From: Tipula vernalis
Lineage: Eukaryota > Arthropoda > Insecta > Diptera > Tipulidae
DNA: 64,000 nucleotides
NCBI GenBank assembly: GCA_958295665.1
Contig: OY282560.1
Coordinates: forward strand, 304,479,536-304,543,535
Direction: 5' to 3'
The first letter of the stretch is position 1; the number at the start of each line of letters is the position of its first letter. The translations under genes were made by a program, and so were the position numbers. Shown piece by piece: positions 23,321-34,707 of this stretch. The notes under the pieces were generated by a model. The model was not told the DNA's origin. It searched no databases and saw only the letters and a list, made by a program, of their open reading frames with translations.

Positions 23321-23816
23321 CCCTGCATCACTAACGCTATTTTATGGAACATGAAAACTAACCTTGGGTTCATTGGACCCATGTCTTAAAACTCGATTTA
23401 CAGAGAAATCTTGGTATTCAAACGGTAAATTTATAGGTTTTTAGTAAATTTATTAAGACTACAATATAAAAAAATAAAAATATCATTCAAATTTATTTCC
23501 AAAAAATTACAATAAAAAATTAAAATTATAGTTCATTTTATCACAAAAAAATCAAATAAAAAATAGGTATTTCGTAAAATATTTCACTTTGCATTCTCAA
23601 TACTAACGTGGGTCCAAATGACCCAAACACTTTTTCAATGCTCTGCTGTTCACTGAATGACTGACAAAACAAAACTGAAATGTATAATTAAAAGTGGGGA
23701 AATACCTAAATATAGATTACATTTTGGTATGAAGTTTGTTTCAATTAAAGAACATTTATTTTTCTTAACGTCATTCTAAATTGGGTCCATTGGACCCATG
23801 CGTTAGTGATGCAGGG
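23321..23816. mobile_element. piggyBac-type MITE with TTAA target sites
   Basis: 17-bp perfect terminal inverted repeats, CCCTGCATCACTAACGC at 23321-23337 and its reverse complement at 23800-23816, flanked on both sides by TTAA (23317-23320 and 23817-23820). CCC ends plus a TTAA duplication are diagnostic of the piggyBac superfamily. Internal to the repeats are subterminal CATTGGACCCATG motifs, including the palindrome GGGTCCATTGGACCC near the right end. There is no coding capacity at 496 bp. Deleting it with one TTAA restores an uninterrupted integrase reading across the site. Confidence 0.92.
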
Positions 23817-24195
23817 TTAAGGTAATATCCGATCTTACTATCGATAGCTATATTGCCGCACTTCGACGATTTGTGGCTCACAAAGGAATTCCCAAAAAAT
23901 TCACAGCGACAACGGTACCAACTTTATTGGGGCTCGTAACCATTTATATGAGCCTTTCAAATTTTTCAGACAAAATATTAATATATTTTCTCATTTTCTA
24001 TGGGCAGACCAAATCACATTCAAGTTTATTCCACCAATCGCCACATTTCGGAGAGCTGTGCGAAGCTGCCCTACCGACGGTCATACATTTGCAATAGAGG
24101 ATAAGAGAACGTTACTTGTCGAGATAGGCCGACGGACAACTCAACCTCCCTACCGAGGATATATCCAACGTCGCACCCGACAGGCTGTCCAGATG

Positions 24196-24264
24196 GCAAA
24201 TGATGTAACAAATGAAATAACACATCTGGAAGAGAAGTGTTATTTCATTTGTTACATCATTTGC
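24196..24264. repeat. 27-bp perfect inverted repeat in BEL remnant
   Basis: Arms 24196-24222 and 24238-24264 are exact reverse complements around a 15-nt loop; the left arm begins GCAAATGATGTAAC. The left arm belongs to the integrase C-terminal region, so the right arm looks like a short inverted duplication, perhaps from template switching. Confidence 0.85.
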
Positions 24265-24478
24265 AGAGTATCTGGAATACTTCACCACATTACAATACCG
24301 CAACAAATGTCACAAAAAAGAAAACAACATTAAAATTGATGATATTGTGCCAATTAAGGAGAACAATCTACCTCCATCAAATTGGCTGATGGAGAAAGTT
24401 ATAGAAGTGCATCCAGGATCAGATAATAACATCGAGCGTCCAATACACAAATTATGCCTGCTTCTCGTATATTGAATC

Positions 24479-26283
24479 AATTTATTCAAGGCGGCCATTG
24501 TACTAGAGACAGCAAATCCATTTTACATTTTACATCACCTTCACATATTGCTAGTGGCACCGAAGCTTGGTGTAAAACAGTGGATGCTGTTTCAATTGGA
24601 AAAGTTTTCTTTGAAAACCGGAAATAATCAATACAAATAGTTGGTATAAAATACTCTAATGGATTACGTAAATATTTGTATAGAAATGTAAAAATTCTAC
24701 TAATATTTCTAATAACCAACACATAAAACCACACAATCTAAAAATAACATGTTAACCGTATGTGGATATAACACTTAAACCAACACGTGAATTTATATTT
24801 AAAATGTTTTAGTGCAAAAAATAAACCAATTTTTAATTAAAACATTTCACATCGTATTTACGCCATTTTGTTCATTATTTTATTACCGCCATATTCTTTC
24901 CCAATATACATAATATTTATTTGTTTTGAGGTTATGTTCCCTAAAAAAAAAAAGTAAATTAAAATATTAATTTTCAACTTCGCTAAATATCTACTTTTGT
25001 AATATAATTTTGCAAAATAATTTAACGAGAAAATTTTTACGTATTTATGTTATTGTTATCAATTAGTTTTGTTTTGAGTCGATAAGAAGATTAGAATGGT
25101 TCGATAATAACAATTGAACGGTAAAATTATTTTTTTTATTACTCTAGGTGGGTTTGTGAATGCCAAGTTTTTAGAAAGATTTATCACGAACGTAATATAT
25201 AAAATTGTCGTTCGGTGTGTGTGGTGGTGCGCCTTGATAGTTTTGTCGGGAGACATATCATATTCGAGAGGTACGTACATATTGCATGTATACGGGAGAT
25301 GGCTAAGTGGATAATCTCGTATTGTGGTATTATCATGGGAGATTTTAAGCAACCGTATATACCAAACAAAACAAAAAAAAAATTTAATTATTTTATTATA
25401 CATTTTCTATGTGGTTTTCCATTATCATTTTTGCGATATGATTGTGACAAAAGCATAAACATATTTTCCAAAAAATCTAAATTATAACCCAGCATTACAC
25501 ACAATATTATATGTATTACAAAACACACACACACACAGACAGAGAGAGAAGAACCCACAATTTATGTTTTGTGGGTTAACCGCAATAAAAAATACGTTTA
25601 TTTTATGTTCAGTTGTTGCTGGATTTTATGTTTTAATGTTGCGTGATAATTATGTGTGTGTCTCTTATATGATATACACGCATTTGGGGTTATGAATTTA
25701 ATTTAAAATGAATGTTTTATAAAAATTGTGAATTGCTATACCTACACAACACATAAATATGTATGTACATATACGCGGGAATGTTGCATTGGGGTGTTGT
25801 ACAAAACATATATCAAAAGTGTTACATAGTTTATCAATTTGTGGCCCGACTATAAAATAATTAGGAATTTCATGCTGTGTATTTTACATGGTTTATGTTA
25901 TGGTCAACTGAAAACAACAGAAAATAATGGTAAATGGTTTACCGCAACATGTAAACACACAACCAAAAATGTATAAATCATAAACAATTTGAGCGCCTTT
26001 ACGACCTTCTGTGATGAAATATTAAGTAATTAATCCTCCATTTCTACAAACAACCTTACATAAATAAAATATTTTCATGACTATGTACAAACAAATTTTA
26101 TGTACTTCCTATCAATTTCCATATCTAATAATATATTGCAGTCTTTAATAATATGCATTATGGAATCGTAAATTTACCGTACATTTTAATATTTTTCCAT
26201 TTTGATATTCCTTGAAATAAAATAATGAAAAACTTGGAAAATTATAATCGAAACATGAAAACTTAAAACACCGTTAATATATG
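24479..26283. other. AT-rich sequence; possible LTR of preceding BEL, CA/GA tract
   Basis: No coding motif recognised. A short (AC)n/(AG)n tract lies at about 25521-25549, and a small inverted repeat AACCCACAA/TTGTGGGTT at 25552-25560 and 25569-25577. The 3' LTR of the preceding BEL element could be within 24480-25060, but I cannot find a partner copy to prove it. Confidence 0.4.
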
Positions 26284-27259
26284 CCCAACTAACAATTTTG
26301 AAATTTATGAGCGTGATATAAGAGTTAAAATGCATCTTATATTAAGCTTTTAAGAGTCTTCTGGCGAACTATTTGGGCATATAAGGTTGAAATAAGCGCC
26401 TTGTAAGGTGTATATAAGTGTCATATAAGGCTAAACTTTCTTGAGAAAGAATGATGTAAGTTATAAGAATAGTCGTATAGTAGTCTTTCGTAAGGTTGTT
26501 ATCAGAATATATGATACATTCTTATGTAAGAGCGTTTTAAGACTTACGTTGTATTCCTATACATATAATTTATCGTTATAATCTTAGAAAATTATGTTAT
26601 AGGATTATACAACTTTAATGATTCTTAATTCAGTTTTATAACAAACTTGGTATTATCATTTGACAAATAAAACAGATAAATTAAATTAAAACAGATAATG
26701 CTTGAAAAACTAATTACTTTTTATATAATTAAAATTTACATTGAAATTAGCATAGAATTTAGCTGCGAATTCAAATTTTTCAATTAAAAATAATAGCTAC
26801 CTGATCTAATTTTTTGCGCTCTTAAAAATTCGAATAATAAAATAAAGAATTATTATTATTTAAAAAAATAAAAATTATCAAAAAAAGAAATATCATAAAA
26901 TGGACTAATTAAAATACTACATAGTACTTGTTATGAAAGGAAACTTTATAAAAGCACTTGCTAAGTTCCTAAAATTGCCAAAATATATCAAAATATTACA
27001 TTTGAAAAAAAATGTATCTAAAAAATTAAAAAATAACCAATGGCCGAAATGACGTTCTACGTGAAATATCTTCTAAGTGTCTTATAAGAAAACGTTTAAA
27101 TTAGTTTTCAGGGTCGGCTTGAGTTTATATACTTCGGTAAAACTGAAGAAATAAATATAAATTAACCAACAAAATTAAAGTCATACAAATTTGTTGATAT
27201 TCAATATTATCAAACAATTTATTATAATAATAAGTTTGTATGACTGTTTTGAATATTAT

Positions 27260-27418
<159 letters not shown>

Positions 27419-27964
27419 ATCAGAGACGAAACGTGACATTTTTAGAAACGGAAGCACAACTAATTTTAAATTCGAATCATTAAGTGCCAGCTCTAATGAC
27501 CTCAGAGCAGTGTATGTAATAAGCATTTTAAATAAGTTCTCGGCCAATAATCGATCAGCTATACGCAATATCAATTTCAATATAACGTAATATTATAGAA
27601 ACCTGTGAGAGGTTAACATTAAGCGAAAGAAGTCTGTTTTTGTGATCTTACAACGAACTTCCTCTGACACCACCAGAAGCACGTATGGCTATATTTTACC
27701 TTGTTAATATTATATATCAAAACCAAAACTTATGTATATTACCAGCCGTGAAGGCTTGCTGATACACGTATATTATTAAATAATTTAACTACAATTTGTT
27801 TCAGATTTCATATTCATTTTGTTATGTACGTATCGCGGTTTTATGGCTTGTACAAAGTGTTGGTTTTGAATATAAATATAATATCTTGATCTCTTTCGCT
27901 CCTTTCGACCTTATGATGCCAGCGAACGTCATCTCATGCAGATCAATCAATTTTGTTTCACGTT

Positions 27965-28190
27965 TATTAACCGGTCATATAGTGATGGTTAAGGTGACGG
28001 TCTACGGGTCTACGCGGTCTCGAGTTCGATTCCCGGCGCTAAGCACAACACCGCGTCCAATTGTGTGTAATATCGTTCGTTGTGCTGACCATCTACAACG
28101 ATCACCAATAATTGTAATATATGGTCTGAAAAAGCTTGTAAAAAAATCTCAGTATAGGGTTAATTTTGACCTGTATAAAATATAAAATAT
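27965..28190 (+). repeat. tRNA-related SINE-like sequence
   Basis: Contains RNA polymerase III-type boxes in tRNA spacing: A-box-like TAGTGATGGTTAAGG at 27980-27994 and B-box-like GAGTTCGATTCC at 28022-28033. The arms do not fold into a proper tRNA acceptor stem and there is no anticodon loop I can assign, so it is not a working tRNA gene. The following 150 bp end in an A/T-rich TATAAAATATAAAAT tail, fitting a tRNA-derived SINE. Confidence 0.55.
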
Positions 28191-28342
28191 ACATGCAAAG
28201 AATTCTACACCATTTCCTGATACAACAAATCGGTTATACTGTTGCTAAACTGTGTATTTGTATACTTTGTCGTCAAATAGTTAAATGAGATTTACCCTGA
28301 GCCCATCACTGATAGAAATGTCTCCTAAAATAACATTTTTAA

Positions 28343-28540
28343 TTATTTTCCTATGTAAGAATATAGTAAGTTTCTAATAAGGGAGAGGTATGAGTTTTTC
28401 TTATAGAAAACTTATCTAAGCGTATTTAAAGAATATTTTTATTGTTATCCTATGTAAGAATAAAGTAAGTATCTAACAAGGGAGAGGTATGAGTTTTTCT
28501 TAAAGAGAACTTATCCAAGAGTATTAAGAGAATATTTTGC
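28343..28540. repeat. 99-bp tandem duplication (two copies)
   Basis: CCTATGTAAGAAT starts equivalent positions at about 28350 and 28449, 99 bp apart. Both copies contain AAGGGAGAGGTATGAGTTTT. They differ by scattered substitutions. Confidence 0.85.
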
Positions 28541-29136
28541 GAATACATATATTATATATTTAGAGACATATTTACTATATTATTTTAAATAAAAAAACTG
28601 AATAAAACTGTAATATATCTAACACTCGATTTTTAACATTAATTAGTTTTAGAGTTACGTCAATCACTAAGTTTGGTTTTCTGCGGTACTCAAACAAATG
28701 TCATATTTTCTAAAAGAAACACACTTTAAAGGCTCTTGCAAAAGAATTTAAACAATATGTAATCTTATAGCGTTCTCTATAAAGATTTGTTTATGTTTTA
28801 ATCTTACAAAACTCTTGGTCAAGAGAAATCCTACAGAACACTCATAAAGAAAGAAATTAAGAGAACTGTAAGACTAAATATGTCTTGGCTAAGAAAACTT
28901 TTTCACTAAAAACAATAAGAGTATACTAAGTGTTGTGTAAGAAACAGCCTTACAACAGAATCTGTCAAGGTGTAAAAATGCAATGTAAGAATATAACATA
29001 AGTTATAAATCGCATTTCTTTGACAAGAAGCTAATAAGTATTCAGTTTTAAACATTCTTGGAGAATGTTATTCTAGGGCTCTTTTAAGTGAAAAATATTC
29101 TTAGAAGACAATTTATAAGGCAAAATGTTAGTTGGG

Positions 29137-29680
29137 TGGATTAAATTATTTTCAAAGCCATTAAGTATAGAAAGAGCGTTTTATGTGGTGATTTTTGCAT
29201 ACAAATGTGAAACGAAGTTCAGTTTATATGAATTTTTCTTATACATACATATATAATTATTTTATAGGAAATCAGCTGGAAAATTTCATTTTGCATATCG
29301 TTTGCTTGCGGTACCTAAATGCAACAAAGGAAACTTGACCCTTTAAATGTCTAAATGTTTTGTTCGAACTACAATAATATGAGGTCAGTCAGCAAATTAG
29401 ATCCCTTCCCCTCTTCTCCTCTCGATACTTCTCATCCTTTCTGCCTCCCTGAATAAAGCAATCTGAGCTGTTTCGAATGTGGTGTAATCTTCCAGTCCAA
29501 TTTGAACGCACTCAGCAAATAAAATGGTGTTTAAATTGGGGCTAGGTATTCACACTTCCCAAATCCAGTTAACAAATTGACTTTCCAAAATATTCTTTGC
29601 GAAATTATTATTTTTTTCACTTTTTTCACTTTGATAGTAATTTCCAGAAGAAATTTTTTATATGTTTCCACTATTAGACC
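29137..29680. other. AT-rich sequence, nothing recognised
   Basis: About 540 bp between the inverted-end element and the next BEL LTR. No open frame or motif recognised. Confidence 0.45.
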
Positions 29681-30162
29681 CTTAACAAATTGACAAAATG
29701 TCACCTATCATTACATTTTATAATTAAAAAATTTTACAACGATGACAAAGCGTCATCTGTAATTGAATATTGTCACCGAATTTTTAGTATGAGATTTTAG
29801 TATTCATGACAATGCTCCATCACTTCTTTTACTCTCGTTTCTTTTTACCAAATGTCCAATAATTGTAAACAAAAAGCAGACTTAAGTTAGTTTAGATTAA
29901 CAAATTAAATTTTACATATTTAGTGTAATTTTAATATCCGCATCATATATAAAACCAAGTGTATGTTGTGGAATGCGTATCAGCTGTGAGTCATCAGATA
30001 AGTTTTTCTCTGAAGCAGAGTTTAAAATGGGTGAGTTTAAAAACTATTAAAAAGCTCTTTATAAAGAGCTCTTTCACTATTGCATTTATGTTATCATATT
30101 TTCGCTCTTTGTTATTGAGCTAATAAATGAGAAAATAAATACGCTCTACTCTGATGAATAAA

Positions 30163-30541
30163 CAGCCTTATTCCCATAGTCGCATCACTTCATGTGATGT
30201 GATAACTAACACATCACTTGAAGTATAAATTGGTATTCTCTTAGTCGATTCATATGATGTGATACGACAAATGACAGAAACTGTACATATCTGCCAGCAA
30301 TAAAAATATCCTTACAACTGACGTAATATTTGACATTTATAGATCTATCACTTGCCAATTTCAGGTGATATCATTTCAAGTGATATTTAACTTTTTATAC
30401 AACTAATAGAATACGACTTCAAGTGATAGTTATCACACCAAACGATAAACGTCGCTTCAATCGACTAAGAGAGTATCGAAATTAAAGTGATGTGATAGTT
30501 ATCACATCACATGAAGTGATGCGACTATGGGAATAGGGCTG
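30163..30541. mobile_element. MITE with long inverted ends, nested in the hAT-like element
   Basis: The left end CAGCCTTATTCCCATAGTCG continues through CATCACTTCATGTGATGTG. The right end is its reverse complement with few differences, and the inverted similarity continues for roughly 80 bp. AAA flanks both ends, which might be a 3-bp target duplication. The interior repeats GTGATRT/ATCACTTGAAGT words. There is no coding capacity and the superfamily is uncertain. Confidence 0.8.
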
Positions 30542-30644
30542 AAAAACGTCATTATTATATTGCTCTTGCTCGTGTTATTAAGGCAAACAATTACATTCAA
30601 AACCTTCTAAAATTCTCTTTTTAGAAAGCCTTATTGTTTGTTAG

Positions 30645-31265
30645 CGAACGGAAACACGGGTGTTGGAAATGGCATTCTAAAATTGTTTTTGGATAAAGTT
30701 CTGGAATATGGCCAAGTAGGATGAAACTTGGCTATTCCTTAACTGATTTTAGTGAAATTTGAAACGCGCGATGGACATGGGACTCTAAATTGATTTTTAG
30801 GTGAAATTCTGGAATATGGCCAAGTAGGATGAAACTTGGCTATTCCTTAACTGATTTTAGTGAAATTTGAAACGCGCGATGAACATGGGATTCTAAATTG
30901 ATTTTTAGGTGAAATTCTGGAATATGGCCAATTGGGATGGAGGTTAGCCATTCCTTAAACGATTGTGATGTAATTCGACATGCGCGATCAAAAAGGGATT
31001 CTACAATGATTTTTAGATGAAGCTCTGGAATATGGCCAACTGGGATGGAACTTGGCTATTCCTTAACTGATTTTAGTGAAATTTGAGATGTGCGATCAAA
31101 ATGGGATTCTAAAATGATTTTTAGATGAGTTTCTGAAATAAGAAAAATTTAGCTGGAACTTGGCTATTCCTTAACCGATTGTGATGCAATTCAATAAATG
31201 CGTTGAAAGTCGGATTCTAAAATAGATTTTAGATAAAGTTCTGAAATATGGACAAATAGGGTGGA
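30645..31265. repeat. 108-bp satellite array (about five to six copies)
   Basis: GGAATATGGCC or a variant recurs at 30703, 30811, 30919, 31027, 31135 (diverged) and 31243, exactly 108 bp apart. Each unit includes CTTGGCTATTCCTTAAC, a TGTGAT or TTTTAGTG stretch, a GCGCGAT-like box and GGATTCTAAAATGATTTTTA. The second and third units are nearly identical and the outer ones more diverged, as expected if homogenisation is strongest inside the array. Confidence 0.93.
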
Positions 31266-31452
31266 AAATACAGATTATTTCTCTACCGATGGATTACGGA
31301 AACTGCTACAGACAATAGCTTTACTTATTTATTATACATCTGCAGTAATCTATTTAGGTCACTCATATTGATATATTTACTATACATCTGCCGGGAAATT
31401 TAATCGCACAGTGATTTCAGGGTGACAGCACGCTAATGTTACTGTCAGGTCC

Positions 31453-31570
31453 CGGAATTAGGAAAATCATTTTAGAATCCCTTTCCAACGCGCATGTCAA
31501 ATTTCACTAAAGTCGGTTTAGGAATAGCCAAGTTCCATTACTAGTTGGTCACATTCCGGAAATTTATCAA
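31453..31570. repeat. Inverted copy of the 108-bp satellite unit
   Basis: About 190 bp right of the array, ATCATTTTAGAATCC ... CGCGCATGTCAAATTTCACT ... GGAATAGCCAAGTTCCA is the reverse complement of one satellite unit. It lies inside the same hAT-like element. Confidence 0.8.
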
Positions 31571-31960
31571 AATATTGTTTATTGAACTTTATTTATTTAA
31601 TGATATTCAAAAGAGCAATTCGTGTATTACAAAAAATTTCGCTCGCTAATGTATTATCTTCAATGGCTCTGTAGAATGGGTTAAGAGTGGTATTTTTAAC
31701 TTTTACGCTCCCTGTTTTAAGAGCAAAATTTAAAATAAAAATTTAAAATCACTTTGAAAGAGTGAAATAATTGTTTTTGTCATTAGGGGGTAAGAGCGTA
31801 AAAGCAAACTGAAAAAAAATTGTATTCGAAGCGAAAAATTTTATAAAGAGCTCTAAAAGAGCGAAAATATTGCACTCTGCTCTAAAGAATTTGTTTCTGT
31901 TTGATGAATCTTTGTGTTTCTTTTTAGTTCTAATTTGTATATTGGACTCTTCTATTGGGA

Positions 31961-32800
31961 TCAGCTCGAACATACTCTTCGCCATTGACGTTCTATGAGT
32001 AGTCGACACAACCTGACTACCGGACGTTGTAAAACAGAATTTGCGGTTTTGATAGTAACCACTCTCACTAAATTATCGGCTCCTGGATGTAGCTGTACTA
32101 TTTTTTCTAGCGGCCATTCACATGTTGGAGTTTTATCATCCTTAATCATAACGATGTCGCTAAATTTAATGTTTTCTTTTTGCTTTGCCCACTTATACCT
32201 TTGCCCGAGGGTATTTAGATAGTCGGTTGAAGCTCGTTCACAGAATGTTTGAATACTTTCTTGTAATCGATACCATCGCGTTAGTAAATAATCTGCTTCA
32301 GAGGTAATCGGTATTTCAGGAACTGCCACGGCTGTATTCCCTATATCAAAAAATGAGCGGGCGTCAGTGTTCATAATGCGAGAAGAGGGCGGGATGAAAT
32401 GTCACTCTATGTTCTTGCTACTAATTTATGCTGAAATTAGACATCTCGATTAATGTTTTGTATTATCTTGTAGGCTTCGCTTTGAATTCTTCTGGCAGCA
32501 ATGAAATTTGACCAATTGTCGGTGTATATATTTCTGGGAAATCCTTGTCTCGCTGGAAACCATTTAAGAGCGGCCAAGAAAGTTTCACTCGTCAAGTCGC
32601 TCACCGGTTCCACGTGTACTGCTTTAACCGACATATACACGAAGACACACAAGTATCCTTTAATTTGCTTGGCTGCACCTCTACCACTTTTTGTGACGAA
32701 ATAAATTGACCCAGCAAAATCAATTCTGTGAATTTGGTAAACGGAACCGTAGCTGTCACTTGCTCAGTTGGCAAATTCCCCATTAATTGATCGCTAGTTT
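31961..32800 (-). pseudogene. BEL integrase, broken
   Basis: Right to left: a VNLPTEQV-like stretch before the core and VYFVTKSG remnants (about 32700-32790), an open core segment (32437-32652) with CVFVYMSVKAVHVEPVSDLTSETFLAAL and a YTDNWSNF variant of the catalytic SDNGxNF motif, then the C-terminal domain (31961-32374) with DYLLTRWYRLQESIQTFCE and WPLEKIVQLHPGADN. A deletion joins the core to the C-terminal domain, removing the third catalytic residue. Confidence 0.8.
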
Positions 32801-33920
32801 GGCTGGCGTAATTAATACAGATTAGACAGCCACTTAATAGCGTTCCTATCTTATTTCGACCATGTAATATTCAATATTTCTGCCTTAGCAGCATGCAAAT
32901 TCTCACGATAAATGTACATAATCAATGGATGGTTATTTCACAAATTTGTCGATGTTTGGTATTCCGGTACTTTAAGTTCTCTATAAAACGGTGAACATAT
33001 GCGATGCTATGTAGTATCTTGCTCAAACTGGACTTTCTTTCAAAGAGGTAATTTCATTTTACTTGATTCACGGTGGATATCTGCCTCAAAGTCCTCATGA
33101 TTACAATTATTCGTATTCCGCCATTCTTGTCCACACTCGAATGACCGAAAACAACTTCCTCACTTTCTGCACCTGACAAGAAATTGTTCACTATGCGCTG
33201 TAATACGGTATTGTCTTCGCTCTCCCGTGCTAATTGCTGAAGTGTGCTTAATGCCAAATATGCGGAACATGCCAACCAAAATGTTACCCTAGTCAGCTTA
33301 TAGTGTCGCATCCATCATTTATCAAAATTTGATGGTACATCCGTTCTATATCGGCTGCGATAGCAATCTGATGGCAACAAAATTGCAACAGTGTCACATA
33401 TGGTGTGGGTTGAATGGTTGGTTCGAATAGTAAGGTGTCGTTCAAAGAAACCCCTGTTGTGGATTTGCTTGGGCCGTCGAAAACCACTAGCAGCTTGTTC
33501 GTCCCACTGGTTGCCTTTACGGCCACGTGATTGCGTAAATAGGATTAATTTCCCTCGTATTGTTTTCGCAAATCTTCGTAATTCATTAGCTGACGTTCTA
33601 ATGACCCAAAACGATGGGCGGCGAGTTTAACAGAATTTCCCAACCTTGTTGATATGTCACGAAATGGAAGTCGAACTATGTACATAGCTTCCATCCTCTC
33701 TATGTTTAAACGTATCAGCATAAATTTGCTCACATTTTGGTTCTTCCGGTGATATATGATTTGCCTGTGGACTATCCTTCAGCTCCCAAAACTCATGTAG
33801 TGTCTTGTCACCGTCTTCTTCTTGTTGTTCGCTCAGTGCTATGGAAAATACGTTTCGCTCTGTGTAATTGTTTCTCACAATTTTTAAGGTCGTTGATTTA
33901 AGCTGGCCAGACACCACACA
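32801..33920 (-). pseudogene. BEL reverse transcriptase and linker, broken
   Basis: From the right: a pre-RT region (33545-33917, HEFWELKDSP...), RT fingers and palm (33293-33526; LVVFDGPSKSTTGVSLNDTL and AADIERMYHQILI), then 33054-33311 (LALSTLQQLARE and NNFLSGAESEEVVF, where the catalytic YVDD has decayed to FLSG). RNase H is absent. The H2C2 linker is faintly visible at 32820-33000 (HPLIMYIYRENLHAAKAEI). Confidence 0.75.
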
Positions 33921-34033
33921 CCTAAAAACTTTTTCTTTGTATAAATATTGGTCTCATTTGCCTTCGTTTTTCTACGAGAAATGTGAAGAAATTGTGGCGG
34001 CTATGTGGTAATCTAGATCTGGTACTTGGTATG

Positions 34034-34690
34034 TTATACTCTTGCATCTATCTCAATTTGGGTGCTCAAATTGAATACTGATCCAAATACCATGGCGATG
34101 CCTCCCCCAGATTGAATAATACCCGTAGTTATGCCCTGCATACTTGTGTAGGCTTTGCTTCTTTGTAGACGTAATCGTTGGACGAGATCCTCGGATACTA
34201 AAGAGGCTTGAGACCCTGCGTCCAATAGGGCTCGACATCTTTCTAGCTTACCGAATTTGTGCTTTACTGTAATTATGACTGTCATCAGTATGGCGAAGTT
34301 ATTACTCATAGTGGGTTGTGCGACAGCACTCGAATGTTAGACTTCGCGGTTTCTTCCATCTTTCTTTCTTTCTTTTCATGATGCAACGTTAAGTGATGGC
34401 GTCTTCTACATTTTTGCCAATTATATCTGGATCACCAAATTTACGCTTGGTGCTTCGACGACAGACAATTAAAGCACAACCTCTTTCCGGCTACTACTTG
34501 TTTTCTCGCTGGAACAGATAACGATAGGTATTTGTCCCAAGTAATACCCGCCTGTACATAATGGATATAATTCAGTCTATGATATGAGCGCCGTAACTTT
34601 CCTTTGGCTCTTTGAGGAATAGTGTTGCATACTGGATTGCATCATAAATCGTTTTAACAACCCTTGGACTATTAGTTTAGGTTTGTTGTA
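34034..34690 (-). pseudogene. BEL protease and gag C-terminus, broken
   Basis: The protease stretch (34034-34309) has RCRALLDAGSQASLVSEDLVQRL, in which the catalytic DSG/DTG reads DAG. Further right, cysteine/histidine-rich sequence at about 34380-34520 and a gag-like stretch to 34690 remain, with stops. The gag N-terminus is deleted up to the LTR at 34708. Confidence 0.7.
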
Positions 34691-34707
34691 CCTCTGCATT
34701 TTTTAGA

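Larger units (their letters stand above)
20513..24478 (+). mobile_element. Decayed BEL/Pao element, plus strand, with nested MITE
   Basis: A second plus-strand BEL copy in canonical order: gag start at ATG 20528, zinc knuckles (about 20960-21180), protease tail (open to 21652), RT scraps (21745-22200), RNase H (22296-22577), H2C2 linker (22690-23230), integrase (23250 onwards) split by a 496-bp piggyBac-type MITE at 23321-23816, and an integrase C-terminal domain (about 24290-24470). No LTRs or primer site were recognised at either end. All domains are broken. Confidence 0.8.
22690..24478 (+). pseudogene. BEL integrase region, split by a MITE
   Basis: The linker (SKITRILAYVIRYVR, then an RVGGRI-like stretch near 22970) leads to the integrase H2C2 finger (about 23090-23180), then VGVDYAGP (about 23250) with the first catalytic Asp. 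The core is interrupted between ATKAIHI and KVISDLTIDS by the MITE at 23321-23816, and resumes at 23821 with AALRRFVAHKGIPKKF. The second catalytic region (normally SDNG) is replaced by unrelated residues. PHFGELCEAAL retains the third catalytic area. The C-terminal domain (DDIVPIKENNLPPSNWLMEKVIEVHPG) ends near 24478. Confidence 0.8.
30016..31879. mobile_element. hAT-like non-autonomous transposon
   Basis: It interrupts the BEL LTR with an 8-bp flanking duplication, CTCTGAAG at 30008-30015 and CTCTAAAG at 31880-31887 (one mismatch). Ends are CAGAGTTTA... and ...GCACTCTG, fitting the CAGRG ends and 8-bp duplications of the hAT superfamily. Both subterminal regions carry repeated AAGAGCTC/GCTCTTT words. 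No transposase frame is present. The interior holds a nested MITE (30163-30541), a 108-bp satellite array and an inverted satellite copy. Confidence 0.75.
29681..31972 (-). repeat. 3' LTR of the BEL element, interrupted
   Basis: LTR sequence occupies 29681-30015 and 31880-31972. The two pieces align with the uninterrupted LTR at 34708-35063 (shared GACAAAGCGTCATCTG, GACAATGCTCCATCACTTC, ATCAGCTG and TGATGAATCTTTGTGTTTC-like stretches). The gap between them is exactly the hAT-like insertion. The left copy also has about 70 bp absent from the right copy. Confidence 0.85.

Noticed and set aside
27970..28045. Functional tRNA gene
   Set aside because: Promoter boxes are present but acceptor and T stems do not pair and no anticodon arm can be drawn.
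27796..28185. 129-codon plus-strand frame
   Set aside because: Runs through the SINE-like unit; no recognisable protein features.
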